Assembly: GCA_019414025.1 (NCBI GenBank)
Contig: DXMU01000020.1
Span: 116,002 to 180,001, forward strand
Source of the DNA: Collinsella sp.
Lineage (GTDB): Bacteria > Actinomycetota > Coriobacteriia > Coriobacteriales > Coriobacteriaceae
DNA: 64,000 nt
Direction: 5' to 3'
In this document: positions 44,793 to 53,141 of the stretch, in pieces
Numbering within the stretch: the stretch's first letter is position 1
Layout of the letters: each line of letters begins with the position of its first letter
Program-made: the position numbers and the translations under genes
The notes under the pieces: generated by a model
Told to the model about the DNA's origin: nothing
What the model saw: the letters and a program-made list of their open reading frames with translations, nothing else
Databases searched by the model: none

Positions 44793-45137
44793 GGACGATT
44801 CTTTCTCGTGGGCGAACAGGCAGTCCGAATCGCGTTGTTTCTCATACGATCGCTATTATAGCCATGCGTCTTTATGCCTTTGGTTCAGCTGCCAAACCCG
44901 GCGCAGGAACTCGAGCAAGATTGTCAAACATTGGGCGGTACAGGGGGGCACCCTCAATCGCCTCTATATCGACAAGGTGCAGCCGTGCGAGGGCTTCGAG
45001 AGGGCAATTGACTGCATTCAAGACACTCGTCCCCCCTACCGTCATCGTTGCCGCTGCGGCAAGACCGGAGCAGTATTATGGAATAGCCCTACGCTCGGCG
45101 ATGAATCTACAAACCCTGAGCGAAGGGAGTGTCGCAT
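44793..45137. other. shared upstream region of the 730-residue gene and pilin-like gene 3
   Basis: This 345-base divergent gap encodes no credible protein. TTGCCG-ctg-CGGCAA (45048-45062) is a hairpin ending 75 bases before the ATG at 45138, the same distance as in gene 2. TACGCT at 45090-45095 sits 27 bases after the stem, again as in gene 2. The last 20 bases, from GAAGGGAGTGTCGCAT onward, are nearly identical to those before gene 2. Confidence 0.6.
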
Positions 45138-46141
45138 ATGCATGCAGCGGCAATAAACCTTCGGGGGGGGGTATCTCCTAGAGGTATCCGTCTTCGAGGT
45201 CAATCTATCATCGAGTACGTCCTGATCATCGCGGTCATCGGCCTGGTGATTGTGTTCGCCGGACCCGGCGTGGCCGGCGCCATCCGAAACCAATTCAACC
45301 TGGTCGGCAACACGGTGAACAGCGGGACGACCGGCGGCGTCGAGGGAGGCGCGTCCGGCGGCGGCTCCACCGGGGCCGATTCCGCGACCGTACAGGCGGC
45401 TATCGCCAAGGACGCGAAGGACTGGACGCTTGACGAGCAGAAGGCCGTGGCCGAGGACATCGCCGCGAAGGGCGAGGCATCGCCGGCGTACGCCAAGGCG
45501 AAGGCCGCCATGGATGCCGGCACCAAGTTCACAATGAAGCTCACCGACGGCAAGACGCTCGAGTATAAGATTATCGGCATCAACCATGATGATTTGGCCG
45601 ACGGCTCGGGCAAGGCTGGTCTTACGTTCTTGACCAAGAACGAAGCAATTGGCAAATATCTCATGAATGCCGATAATACCGCCGTCGGCGGATGGGAGAA
45701 GTGCGAGCTCCGCGCGAAGATGAACTCCGGCGAGATCTGGAACCTGATGCCCTCAGACTTCCAGTCCAAGGTGAAACCGGTCAGGAAGCTGACGAATAAC
45801 GTCGACGGAGCTGACAAGAATGCCGCCATCACAGCAACAACCGACAAACTGTTCCTGCTCAGCTACTCCGAGATCGTCGAGACCCCCCAAATCAGCTTCG
45901 GCTGGTCTGAGTATCCTTGGATTGGCAAAGAGGACCCCAGTACGAGGCTTTCAGGGATAAGGATATCAATAACAATGGGGACAACGATTGCCTGACGTTG
46001 CCGGCGCGCGGCGAGTGGTGGGAGCGTTCGCTGCATCCGCAGTATTCTGTGTTCTTCGGAAGCGTCGGAAACGACGGCTTTCCCGGGAATAGCAACTTTG
46101 CGGCGGGTTCGAGTTTCGTCTGCCCGGCTTGGTGCTTCTAG
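45138..46141 (+). pseudogene. pilin-like gene 3 with DUF6273 domain, one frameshift near the 3' end
   Basis: ATG 45138 opens a 285-residue frame: leader with G9 tract, then Gly, QSIIEY and a hydrophobic helix (prepilin form), Gly/Ser spacer, and a DUF6273-type domain (GKTLEYKIIGINHDD, IWNLMPSDFQ, LFLLSYSEI). The frame is lost near 45932-45938, where GAGGACCCCAG stands for GAGGGCACCCAG of gene 2, a net loss of one base. In the shifted frame the domain continues QYEAF, LPARGEWWERS and ends FVCPAWCF at a TAG (46139-46141). The 285-residue form may still be made, lacking the last strand of the domain. Confidence 0.78.
45163..45171 (+). repeat. G9 tract after the start codon of pilin-like gene 3
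   Basis: Nine G residues lie at codons 9-12, in phase with ATG 45138. A second ATG (45142) begins four bases later in another frame, as in genes 1 and 2. Confidence 0.9.
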
Positions 46142-46173
46142 ACATTTTGTCCTATAAGCCGACATATGGATAT

Positions 46174-46205
46174 AGGCCTGCGCAACCCCGCGCGGGCCTT
46201 TCTTT
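46174..46205 (+). terminator. terminator after pilin-like gene 3
   Basis: AGGCC-t-GCGC pairs with GCGC-g-GGCCT around a 6-base loop, followed by TTCTTT. It lies 33 bases past the TAG. Confidence 0.8.
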
Positions 46206-46356
46206 AGGTAACCGAACGAACGGTTTGGGGTTCGTGAGACAGGTTATCGGGCTGAGGAGCAATGGGTCCATACAGCGGCTCACAGAGCGTCTGCCGCACT
46301 CTCCCTCCATTACCCCTGCGGTGTCCTCGTATAGAGCCCATCTTGGTTTGCGTTTC
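46198..46356. repeat. block of about 160 bp conserved downstream of pilin-like genes 2 and 3 (copy 2)
   Basis: This is the counterpart of 42190-42353, directly after the terminator. The most conserved part contains a small hairpin, CTC-N3-GAG inside GCGGC..GCCGC. In gene 3 the apparent coding frame of the block is not that of the gene end, so simple read-through of the pilin gene does not explain it. Confidence 0.7.
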
Positions 46357-46630
46357 GTTGCAACAGCCAACTTGTCCACCGATCAAGTGAGCTACTGGAA
46401 TAAATACAGCGACACGCTTGTCCGTTACAGTCGCTATATCTATGTAAATCGCCGCGATAAATACAGCCCTTACTCGGCTGTATACCAGCTACGCGTATGT
46501 AGATTCATATCGCGTTAATAAATCGGCTCAAGCGCGTGCAAAACGCACAAGTAACCGCAAAGGGCGATTATCGCGCAGGTAGATTTTTGGCACCCTGTTG
46601 CTTAATCAAAATTAAGCAATTGCTTAAAAC
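46357..46630. other. gene-free interval before tRNA-Pro
   Basis: No gene was recognised. A short hairpin, ATACAGCC-cttactc-GGCTGTAT, lies at 46461-46483, and the rest is AT-richer than the surroundings. TTGCTTAATC..ATTAAGCAA near 46600 forms another small inverted repeat. This is the right edge of the accessory region. Confidence 0.5.
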
Positions 46631-46660
46631 AAAAAAGGTCAGGCACTAGGTGCCTGACCT
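46631..46660 (-). terminator. terminator of tRNA-Pro
   Basis: On the minus strand GGTCAGGCA and TGCCTGACC form a 9-bp stem followed by TTTTTT. It lies 10 bases beyond the tRNA 3' end. Confidence 0.9.
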
Positions 46661-46669
46661 GCAAACTTC

Positions 46670-46746
<77 letters not shown>

Positions 46747-46826
46747 AAGCTTTTGTTTGTTGCTCTGCTCTCGCTCGCAACAGGGAGTATATTAACCCGA
46801 AACTTTAGCCTTGTGCAAGAACTTTT

Positions 46827-48041
46827 TTAAGAATTTTGAAGCAAGTCCAAAATTGTATCTGCGAGCTGGGGTTTTGTGAGTACGGGAAGTTCCTGCACGC
46901 CCGTTGTGCTCACAATCCACGCCTTGTTGGTATCGGTTCCAAAACCCGAATCGGCGCGCGAGACGTCGTTGGCGATAATGGCATCGCACCCTTTGCGCGC
47001 CAATTTGCGTTTCGCGTACTCCACGACGTTATCGGTCTCGGCCGCAAAGCCGATCACGCAGCGGTTGCCCTTGTGGCGCGAAAGCTCGGCCAGAATATCG
47101 ACCGTCTCCACGAGCTCGATTCGATCCAGGCGCTCGTTGACCTTTTTGAGCTTATGGTCCGCAGGGGCCGCCGGTGTGTAGTCGGCGACTGCGGCGGCAC
47201 AGATGGCCGCGTCGGCCGCCTGGAAGGCGCTCTGGGCAGCTTGTAGCATCTCTGCGGCGGTCTGCACGCGCACGCACTCCACATCGCGCGGGATTTCGAG
47301 CGACGTCGGCCCCAACACCAGCGTGACCGTAGCGCCGCGGCGTGCGGCCTCCCCCGCCAGGGCGATGCCCATCTTGCCCGAAGAGCGATTGCCAATGAAG
47401 CGCACCGGGTCGATCGGTTCGTGCGTGGGACCGGCGGTAATTACGATGCGCTTACCTGCCAGGTCCTGAGGCGCGGGGTTGAGCACCTCACAGACAGCCT
47501 CTACGATGTCCTCGGGCTCGCTCATGCGGCCCGTGTCCACGTCACCGCAGGCAAGGTAGCCGCTGCCGGGTCCCACCACATGGACACCGCGCTCGCACAG
47601 CGTGGCCATGTTGGCCTGTGTCGCCGGCGCCTTCCACATGCCGTTGTTCATAGCGGGTGCGATCACGATGGGTCGCGGCGTCGCAAGCAGCGTGGTGGAG
47701 ATAAGGTCGTCGGCGATGCCGTTGGCCATCTTGGCGATGATATTGGCGGTCGCGGGCGCTACGACCACCAGATCGGGCTCCTGCGCGAGCGAAATATGGT
47801 GGATGGGGTCGGACGGGTCGTCGAACAGGCCCACGGCGACGGGCTCGTTGGTGAGCGCGCGGAAGGTGAGCGGACCCACGAACTCCGTGGCATGCTCGCT
47901 CATAACGACCTTGACGCGTGCGCCGCGCTTTTGCAGCAGGCGCACGATATTGCACGACTTATAGGCGGCGATCCCGCCGGTGATGCCCAGCAGGATCGTT
48001 TTTCCCTCAAGTTGCATTGAATTGTTGGATTCCGCCGTCAT
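46827..48041 (-). CDS. coaBC: bifunctional phosphopantothenoylcysteine decarboxylase / phosphopantothenate--cysteine ligase
   Basis: CoaBC performs two successive steps of coenzyme A synthesis. The 404-residue protein has the flavin-binding CoaC half (ILLGITGGIAAYKSC, APAMNNGMW) and, from about residue 192, the CoaB ligase half (VITAGPTHEPIDPVRFIGNRSSGKMG). Both halves are complete. The length is normal. It is the last gene of the long minus-strand run, two bases after the zinc-ribbon gene. Confidence 0.95.
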   Translation of the reverse strand: MTAESNNSMQLEGKTILLGITGGIAAYKSCNIVRLLQKRGARVKVVMSEHATEFVGPLTFRALTNEPVAVGLFDDPSDPIHHISLAQEPDLVVVAPATANIIAKMANGIADDLISTTLLATPRPIVIAPAMNNGMWKAPATQANMATLCERGVHVVGPGSGYLACGDVDTGRMSEPEDIVEAVCEVLNPAPQDLAGKRIVITAGPTHEPIDPVRFIGNRSSGKMGIALAGEAARRGATVTLVLGPTSLEIPRDVECVRVQTAAEMLQAAQSAFQAADAAICAAAVADYTPAAPADHKLKKVNERLDRIELVETVDILAELSRHKGNRCVIGFAAETDNVVEYAKRKLARKGCDAIIANDVSRADSGFGTDTNKAWIVSTTGVQELPVLTKPQLADTILDLLQNS

Positions 48042-48043
48042 CT

Positions 48044-48763
48044 TTAGGCTTCCTTGCTCGGGAGCACCAGCAGACGGTGACAGTAGGGGCAGTGCGTAAT
48101 CTCGCTGCCGTCGTGGTTGAGGTCGCTCATGGACGATGCCTGCAGCGCGGTGTGACAGACCGTGGGAATGTTGCCCTGGATGGTCTCGACGGCAAGGCCG
48201 CGGAATTGCTTGAGCAGGCGCTCGTAGTCGGTGAGCACATCGGTCGGCAGCGTGGCGGCAAGTGCAATGCGCTCCTTGGTGGCGGCGTCGATCTTGCCCT
48301 GTAGGTCGGCGGCCTTGGCGCGGGCGGCCTTGGTATCGGCCTTCACGCCCTCCTCGAACTTGGCGATGATAGCCTGCGCGCGGGCCTCGCGGTCGAGCGC
48401 CTCTTTGTGGGCGACAACGACATCCTTGCGGGTGTGCTCAATCTTGTCCAGACGCTTGGCCAGGGTGGCGAGCTCGTTCTCCAGGTCCTGAACCTCGCGG
48501 TAATCAGAACCGTCGACGTGACGCTTCTTGGCAGCCTCGATGGCGTTGTTGGTCTGAATCTCGGTGGTGTTGAGATCGTCGAGCTCAATGTCCAGATCCT
48601 TGCGCTGGGCGTAGAGCTTGGTCATCTCGGATTTTAGCTTCACATAGGTCTTGCGCTTGGAAGCAAGCTCCTTGAGCTCCGGCATATTGGCAAGTTCGCT
48701 CTTGTTGCGGGCGAGCTCCAAATCGATCTGTTGCAGCTTGAGTAGCGTAGCGCCGGCGCTCAT
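48044..48763 (-). CDS. coiled-coil protein with C4 zinc ribbon (CT398/DUF164-like)
   Basis: The 239-residue protein is a long coiled coil from residue 5 to about 170 (LLKLQQIDLELARNKSEL and so on), ending in a zinc ribbon with CHTALQ and CPYCHRLL near the C-terminus. The family is widespread and its role is unsettled; some members are suggested to act in flagellar or nucleic-acid processes. The start ATG 48763 follows AAAGGAGAG. A 12-codon extension that begins with TTG was rejected. It overlaps the Nif3-like gene by ATGA. Confidence 0.82.
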   Translation of the reverse strand: MSAGATLLKLQQIDLELARNKSELANMPELKELASKRKTYVKLKSEMTKLYAQRKDLDIELDDLNTTEIQTNNAIEAAKKRHVDGSDYREVQDLENELATLAKRLDKIEHTRKDVVVAHKEALDREARAQAIIAKFEEGVKADTKAARAKAADLQGKIDAATKERIALAATLPTDVLTDYERLLKQFRGLAVETIQGNIPTVCHTALQASSMSDLNHDGSEITHCPYCHRLLVLPSKEA

Positions 48764-49569
48764 AAGTTCTCTCCTTTTGTCACAGTCCACCATTGGCAAG
48801 GGTTCAGTATTTTAATCGCATGACGGGGGTCGACCCCGGCATCAACTGCAGAGTTCATCAATATATCAACGAACGGCTCCTCGGAGCGGTCGTGGCCGAG
48901 CAAGATCACCGGCAGCCCGCGCAAGGCGAGGTCTTGCGCCACGTGGTAGCCCGCCTCGCCCGTCACGACAACGTCCGCGCCCGCGGCGATGGCGAGCTCT
49001 CCAAAGTCGCCCAGGGAGCCGCCCAAAATGGCGACGGTACGGCACGGGCGATCGGCTTCGCCCCACACACGCGGGTCGCTGCCGAAGGCCGTGGCAGCGA
49101 GGGTGGCAAGATCGCGCAGCGTGCACGGGTCGTTGAGCATTGCAAGCGCGCCCAGGCCGGTGGCCTCGGGGTCGTCCACGTGCTCTAGCGAGCTCACGGG
49201 TGCGGAACGCAGCAGCTTGCTCAGACAGACACGGGCTTCGTGCGAGCGGTCCAAGTTGGTGTGGAGCGATATGATGCTTACGCCGCAACGCGCTGCCTCG
49301 TAGAGCGCCGCGCTGCATTGGGGGCGTGTGGTATCCGCCGGACAAAAGGCCTCGGGCGCTTTGATATAGATGGGATGATGCGTTAGCAGCACGTTGGCGC
49401 CGGCCTCCTGGGCGCGGTGCACATTGGCTTCGGTCGCATCGAGTGCGCAGGCAACACCGGTGATCTCCGCGGCAGGGTCGCCAACGGAGAGTCCTACATG
49501 GTCCCAACTCTCGGCATCGGTCTTGGGATAGCGTGCCAGCAGGGCACGCTCGAGCTCGGCGACGATCAT
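48760..49569 (-). CDS. Nif3-like dinuclear metal center protein (DUF34)
   Basis: The 269-residue product matches the Nif3/YbgI family, a hexameric toroid with two metal ions per subunit. The metal-binding motifs LLTHHPIY and SLHTNLDRSHE are present, along with a C-terminal half containing GEAGYHVAQDLA and LGHDRSEE. Some members have GTP cyclohydrolase I type 2 annotation, but the activity is uncertain. It overlaps both neighbours by four bases, so it is translationally coupled to the cysteine desulfurase and the zinc-ribbon protein. Confidence 0.9.
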   Translation of the reverse strand: MIVAELERALLARYPKTDAESWDHVGLSVGDPAAEITGVACALDATEANVHRAQEAGANVLLTHHPIYIKAPEAFCPADTTRPQCSAALYEAARCGVSIISLHTNLDRSHEARVCLSKLLRSAPVSSLEHVDDPEATGLGALAMLNDPCTLRDLATLAATAFGSDPRVWGEADRPCRTVAILGGSLGDFGELAIAAGADVVVTGEAGYHVAQDLALRGLPVILLGHDRSEEPFVDILMNSAVDAGVDPRHAIKILNPCQWWTVTKGENL

Positions 49570-50744
49570 GCGGCACCCACGATCGAGAGCAGCGTCTGGG
49601 CAAACTCGTCCAGATCGCCCGGATTCACGCGGTCATCAAAGGAAATGCGCAGTGCGCCCAATGCCTGCTCGCGACCGATGCCCATCGCGCTCAAAACGTG
49701 ACTGGGGTCCATATTGCCGCTCGAGCATGCCGAGCCTGCCGATACTTCAAAGCCGGCGGCGTCGAGCTTGATGATGAGCTCCTCGGAGTCCATGCCATCA
49801 ATGTAGATCGATACCATGCCGGGCAGACGGTCGGCCTGCTCGTAGTCGCCCATGGTGGCGTGAATGCGAGGATGGGCCGTAAGCGTGGCGTAGAGCTTAT
49901 CGGACAGGGCCTGCAGCGCCGCACGCTCCTGGGCCACATGGGGCGCCAACGTGCGGGCGGCGGCGGCAAAGGCCAACTGCGTGCGCAGGTCCTGCGTGCC
50001 CGCGCGACGTCCGGCTTCCTGTCCGCCGCCATAGATGCGGGGACGCAGTGGGGTGCGGGTCTTAAGGTAGAGCGCACCGGATGCCACAGGACCGCCAATT
50101 TTGTGGGCCGCGACGGACATAGCATCGACGCCCAGCTCGGTGACATCGAGCGGAATATGCAGATAGCCCTGGATGGCATCGGTGTGGAACAGGGCGCCGG
50201 CAGCATGTGCGGCGGCGGCCAGCTCGCGGATGGGCTGCACCACGCCGGTCTCGTTGTTGGCGACCATAATGCTCACGAGCGCCACGTCGTCGCCTAGCAG
50301 CTCGACAAGCGCGGCAGGCTCAATGTAGCCCATGCGGCAGGGCTGCACCAGGTCGACGGTAAAGCCGGCGGCACGCAGCAACGGCAGGTTGTCCAGAATC
50401 GAATCGTGCTCGATGGCCGAAACGATTACACGATCGCGCTTGCGATCGCGCTGACGAGTGCCCTCGGCAAGACCGAGCAGCGCCAGCTGGTTGGCTTCGG
50501 TGCCGCCGTTGGTCAGTACAATCTCGGACGGGCGGACGCGCGCGCCAAAGCTGCGGGCGATCTCGCGACGTGCAACCTCCAGACGCGCGGCAGCCTTGCG
50601 GCCGAGCGAATGCAGCGAGTTGGGGTTGACGCCGGCAAGCTCGCTGTCGTCGTACTCGCGCTGCGCAAGGAGCGCCTCGGCGCGCATGGGCGTCGAGGCG
50701 GCATAGTCAAGATTCACGGGTATGCGGTTTTGACCTGCGGTCAT
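49566..50744 (-). CDS. cysteine desulfurase (NifS/IscS-type)
   Basis: The 392-residue class V aminotransferase removes sulfur from cysteine for Fe-S cluster or thio-tRNA synthesis. PLP is bound at Lys215 (AAHKIGGP) and the catalytic Cys340 lies in SAGSACSSG. The N-terminal segment NLDYAASTPMRAEAL is typical. No iscU or mnmA gene lies next to it, so the sulfur acceptor cannot be told. Many radical-SAM enzymes in this window (RimO, MiaB, the DUF512 protein) and IspH need Fe-S clusters. Confidence 0.92.
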   Translation of the reverse strand: MTAGQNRIPVNLDYAASTPMRAEALLAQREYDDSELAGVNPNSLHSLGRKAAARLEVARREIARSFGARVRPSEIVLTNGGTEANQLALLGLAEGTRQRDRKRDRVIVSAIEHDSILDNLPLLRAAGFTVDLVQPCRMGYIEPAALVELLGDDVALVSIMVANNETGVVQPIRELAAAAHAAGALFHTDAIQGYLHIPLDVTELGVDAMSVAAHKIGGPVASGALYLKTRTPLRPRIYGGGQEAGRRAGTQDLRTQLAFAAAARTLAPHVAQERAALQALSDKLYATLTAHPRIHATMGDYEQADRLPGMVSIYIDGMDSEELIIKLDAAGFEVSAGSACSSGNMDPSHVLSAMGIGREQALGALRISFDDRVNPGDLDEFAQTLLSIVGAA

Positions 50745-50750
50745 AAGGGT

Positions 50751-51422
50751 TTATGCCTCCTGTGCGGCCTCGTTGCCCAGCTTCTGCAGCAGCGCAACCT
50801 CGGCAGCGGGATCTTCGGACTTAAATACGGCAGAACCGGCCACGAGCACGTTGGCGCCGGCCTTGACGACCTCGACAATGTTCTTGGAAGAAATGCCACC
50901 GTCGACCTCGATGAGGGGCGAAACGCCGTGACGCTCGCACATGGCCCTGAGCTCGTGGAGCTTAGCGATGGTGCCCGGGATAAAGCTCTGACCGCCAAAG
51001 CCCGGGTTCACGCTCATGAGCAGCACCATATCGACGACGTCGATGATGCTCTCGAGCACGCACACGGGGGTGGCGGGGTTGAGCACCACGCCGGCCTTAA
51101 CGCCGCGCTGCTGCAGATGGGTGAGCGTGCGGTGCAGGTGCGTGGAGGCCTCGTAGTGTACGGTGATCATATCGGCGCCGGCGTCTGCGTACCAATCGAC
51201 CGTCTCGTCGGGGTTCGACACCATGAGGTGCGCGTCGACCGGTACATCGGTGGAGCGCTTGACGGCCTTAAGGATGTCAACGCCAAAGGTGAGGTTGCTG
51301 GTAAAGTGACCGTCCATAACGTCAAAGTGCACGTAGTCGGCGCCGGCGATCTTGTCGAGTTCGCCCTTGAGGTTGGCCATATCGGCCGAGAGGACGGACG
51401 GAGCGATTTTGATGGAACCCAT
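50751..51422 (-). CDS. rpe: ribulose-phosphate 3-epimerase
   Basis: Rpe interconverts ribulose 5-phosphate and xylulose 5-phosphate in the pentose phosphate pathway. The 223-residue TIM-barrel protein has APSVLSADMANL, HFDVMDGHF, SVNPGFGGQSFI and EVDGGISSKN. All catalytic Asp and His residues of the family appear present. It lies between the desulfurase and gpsA with short gaps. Confidence 0.96.
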   Translation of the reverse strand: MGSIKIAPSVLSADMANLKGELDKIAGADYVHFDVMDGHFTSNLTFGVDILKAVKRSTDVPVDAHLMVSNPDETVDWYADAGADMITVHYEASTHLHRTLTHLQQRGVKAGVVLNPATPVCVLESIIDVVDMVLLMSVNPGFGGQSFIPGTIAKLHELRAMCERHGVSPLIEVDGGISSKNIVEVVKAGANVLVAGSAVFKSEDPAAEVALLQKLGNEAAQEA

Positions 51423-51440
51423 GGTAGTAGCCTTTCTGCG

Positions 51441-52448
51441 CTAGTCGGTGAGTCCGTAGAACTCTTGCGATGGGACGCGGTCGGTGAGAATTTCGAGCGC
51501 CCTATCCAAAGTAACACCGTTGTAGAGCGTTTGCTCCACGGCAAAGGTGAGCGGAATGTCTACGCCCAGTGAACGGGCGAGCTCGCTGACGCTACGGGCG
51601 GCGACGGCACCCTCGACCACCATATGCGTGCGTGCCTGGTACTCTTCGAGCGACACGCCATGAGCGAACTCGTAGCCAAAGGTACGGTTGCGCGAATGCT
51701 CCGAGGTACAGGTGGCGATGAGGTCGCCCATGCCGGCGAGTCCCATGCAGGTTATGGCCTGTCCGCCGCGTGCGTGCACCAGTCGACTGATCTCGGCCAG
51801 GCCGCGCGTCATGATAAGGGCGAGCGTGTTGTCGCCCGCGCCAGTGCCGGCGGAGATGCCGCACACGATGGCGATGACGTTTTTCATGGCGCCGCAGACC
51901 TCGACACCGGTCATGTCCTGCGACAGGTAGATGCGGAATGCCGTGGACAGGAGCAGGTCCTTAAAGGTCTCCCCTATCTGCGGATCTTCGCTGGCAATGA
52001 CGGCGGCAGAAAGTCCGCCACGGCAGATTTCCTCAGCATGGTTGGGGCCCGAGAGGGCAGCCACGCGCCGCTCGTTGCCGATTTCGCTGGCAATGACCTC
52101 GCTCATAAGCAAGCCGGACTCGGGCTCGATGCCCTTGGTGAGGCACAGAACCGGCATCTCGTCCGCGATGAACGGCGCCGCCTGGTGGCAGACGTCGCGC
52201 AGGTGCGTCGAAGGCACGGCAAATATGATGGCCTCGGCGCCGGCGAACGCCTGGGCTAAGTCCGTCGTGGCGACAACGTTTTCCGGCAGCAGGTAGTCCA
52301 CCAGATAGCGGGGGTTACGGTGCTCGCCGTTAATGCCGGCGGCCGTCTGCTTGCTATGGGCCCACATGGTCACGCGCTCGGCTCGCGCGGCGGCAAGGCC
52401 GGCGACGGCGGTTCCCCAGGAGCCGGAGCCAATCAGCGCAACATTCAT
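51441..52448 (-). CDS. gpsA: glycerol-3-phosphate dehydrogenase [NAD(P)+]
   Basis: GpsA reduces dihydroxyacetone phosphate to glycerol 3-phosphate for phospholipid synthesis. The 335-residue protein has the NAD-binding GSGSWGTAVAGLAA, the segment LCLTKGIE, and the catalytic-region Lys in VCGAMKNVIAI. It is followed, in transcription order, by rpe and preceded by plsY, so the precursor-making and first acylation enzymes are adjacent. Confidence 0.96.
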   Translation of the reverse strand: MNVALIGSGSWGTAVAGLAAARAERVTMWAHSKQTAAGINGEHRNPRYLVDYLLPENVVATTDLAQAFAGAEAIIFAVPSTHLRDVCHQAAPFIADEMPVLCLTKGIEPESGLLMSEVIASEIGNERRVAALSGPNHAEEICRGGLSAAVIASEDPQIGETFKDLLLSTAFRIYLSQDMTGVEVCGAMKNVIAIVCGISAGTGAGDNTLALIMTRGLAEISRLVHARGGQAITCMGLAGMGDLIATCTSEHSRNRTFGYEFAHGVSLEEYQARTHMVVEGAVAARSVSELARSLGVDIPLTFAVEQTLYNGVTLDRALEILTDRVPSQEFYGLTD

Positions 52449-52457
52449 GACTCTCTC

Positions 52458-53141
52458 CTACTTATCGTCGGGTTCGGTGACGCGCTTGGTAAACGAGAGC
52501 TTGGACTCCTTACCGCACATGAGCTTTTTGATGTTCGCGCGATGGGCCCACACCACGGTGATGCCGATCATCGCCATGCAAAACTTAAGGCCCAGGCTGC
52601 TGTACGGAAAGACCGCGCAGGCGGCGATGGGAAGGCCGATGGCCGCGGCAAGCGAGCCCACCGACACAAACTTGGTGATGGCAACGGCCACGATAAACAT
52701 GCCCAGCAGCGATAGTCCGATGGGCCAGTACCAGGCGAGGATGACACCCAAGCCCACGGCGATACCCTTGCCGCCATGGAAGTTGAGGTAGGGCGAGAAG
52801 ATATGGCCCCACACCGCTGCCAGGCAAATGACGCCGAGCATCCAATCGCCGGGGGCTCCGGGCGCCATGATGCTTACGGGGAAGCCATAGCCCAAGTCGG
52901 CAATGAGCGGACGCGCGATAAGGACGCAGATGGCGCCCTTAAGGCAGTCGAGCAACAACGTGAGCGCGGCCACCTTAGGGCCGGCCACGCGCAGCGCATT
53001 GGTTGTGCCGATGTTGCCGGAGCCCGCCTTGCGAATGTCCGTGTGGTTGAACACACGGCCCAAGATCAGGCCAAACGGAATCGCCCCGATGAAGAACGAG
53101 ACCACGGCGCAGATGGCGGTCAGCAGAATCGGATTATGCAT
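52458..53141 (-). CDS. plsY: glycerol-3-phosphate acyltransferase PlsY
   Basis: PlsY acylates glycerol 3-phosphate using acyl phosphate. The 227-residue membrane protein has the family motifs SGNIGTTNALRVAG, GHIFSPYLNFHGGKGIAVGLG and a C-terminal HRANIKKL. The start ATG 53141 overlaps the end of der by eight bases; an upstream frame through der was rejected. PlsC lies further upstream in the same run, so both acylation steps are encoded close together. Confidence 0.94.
   Translation of the reverse strand: MHNPILLTAICAVVSFFIGAIPFGLILGRVFNHTDIRKAGSGNIGTTNALRVAGPKVAALTLLLDCLKGAICVLIARPLIADLGYGFPVSIMAPGAPGDWMLGVICLAAVWGHIFSPYLNFHGGKGIAVGLGVILAWYWPIGLSLLGMFIVAVAITKFVSVGSLAAAIGLPIAACAVFPYSSLGLKFCMAMIGITVVWAHRANIKKLMCGKESKLSFTKRVTEPDDK

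Noticed and set aside
46129..46518. 129-residue open frame after pilin-like gene 3
   Set aside because: It runs through a strong terminator and has no start signal. Only the part shared with the block after gene 2 is interesting, and it is listed as a repeat.
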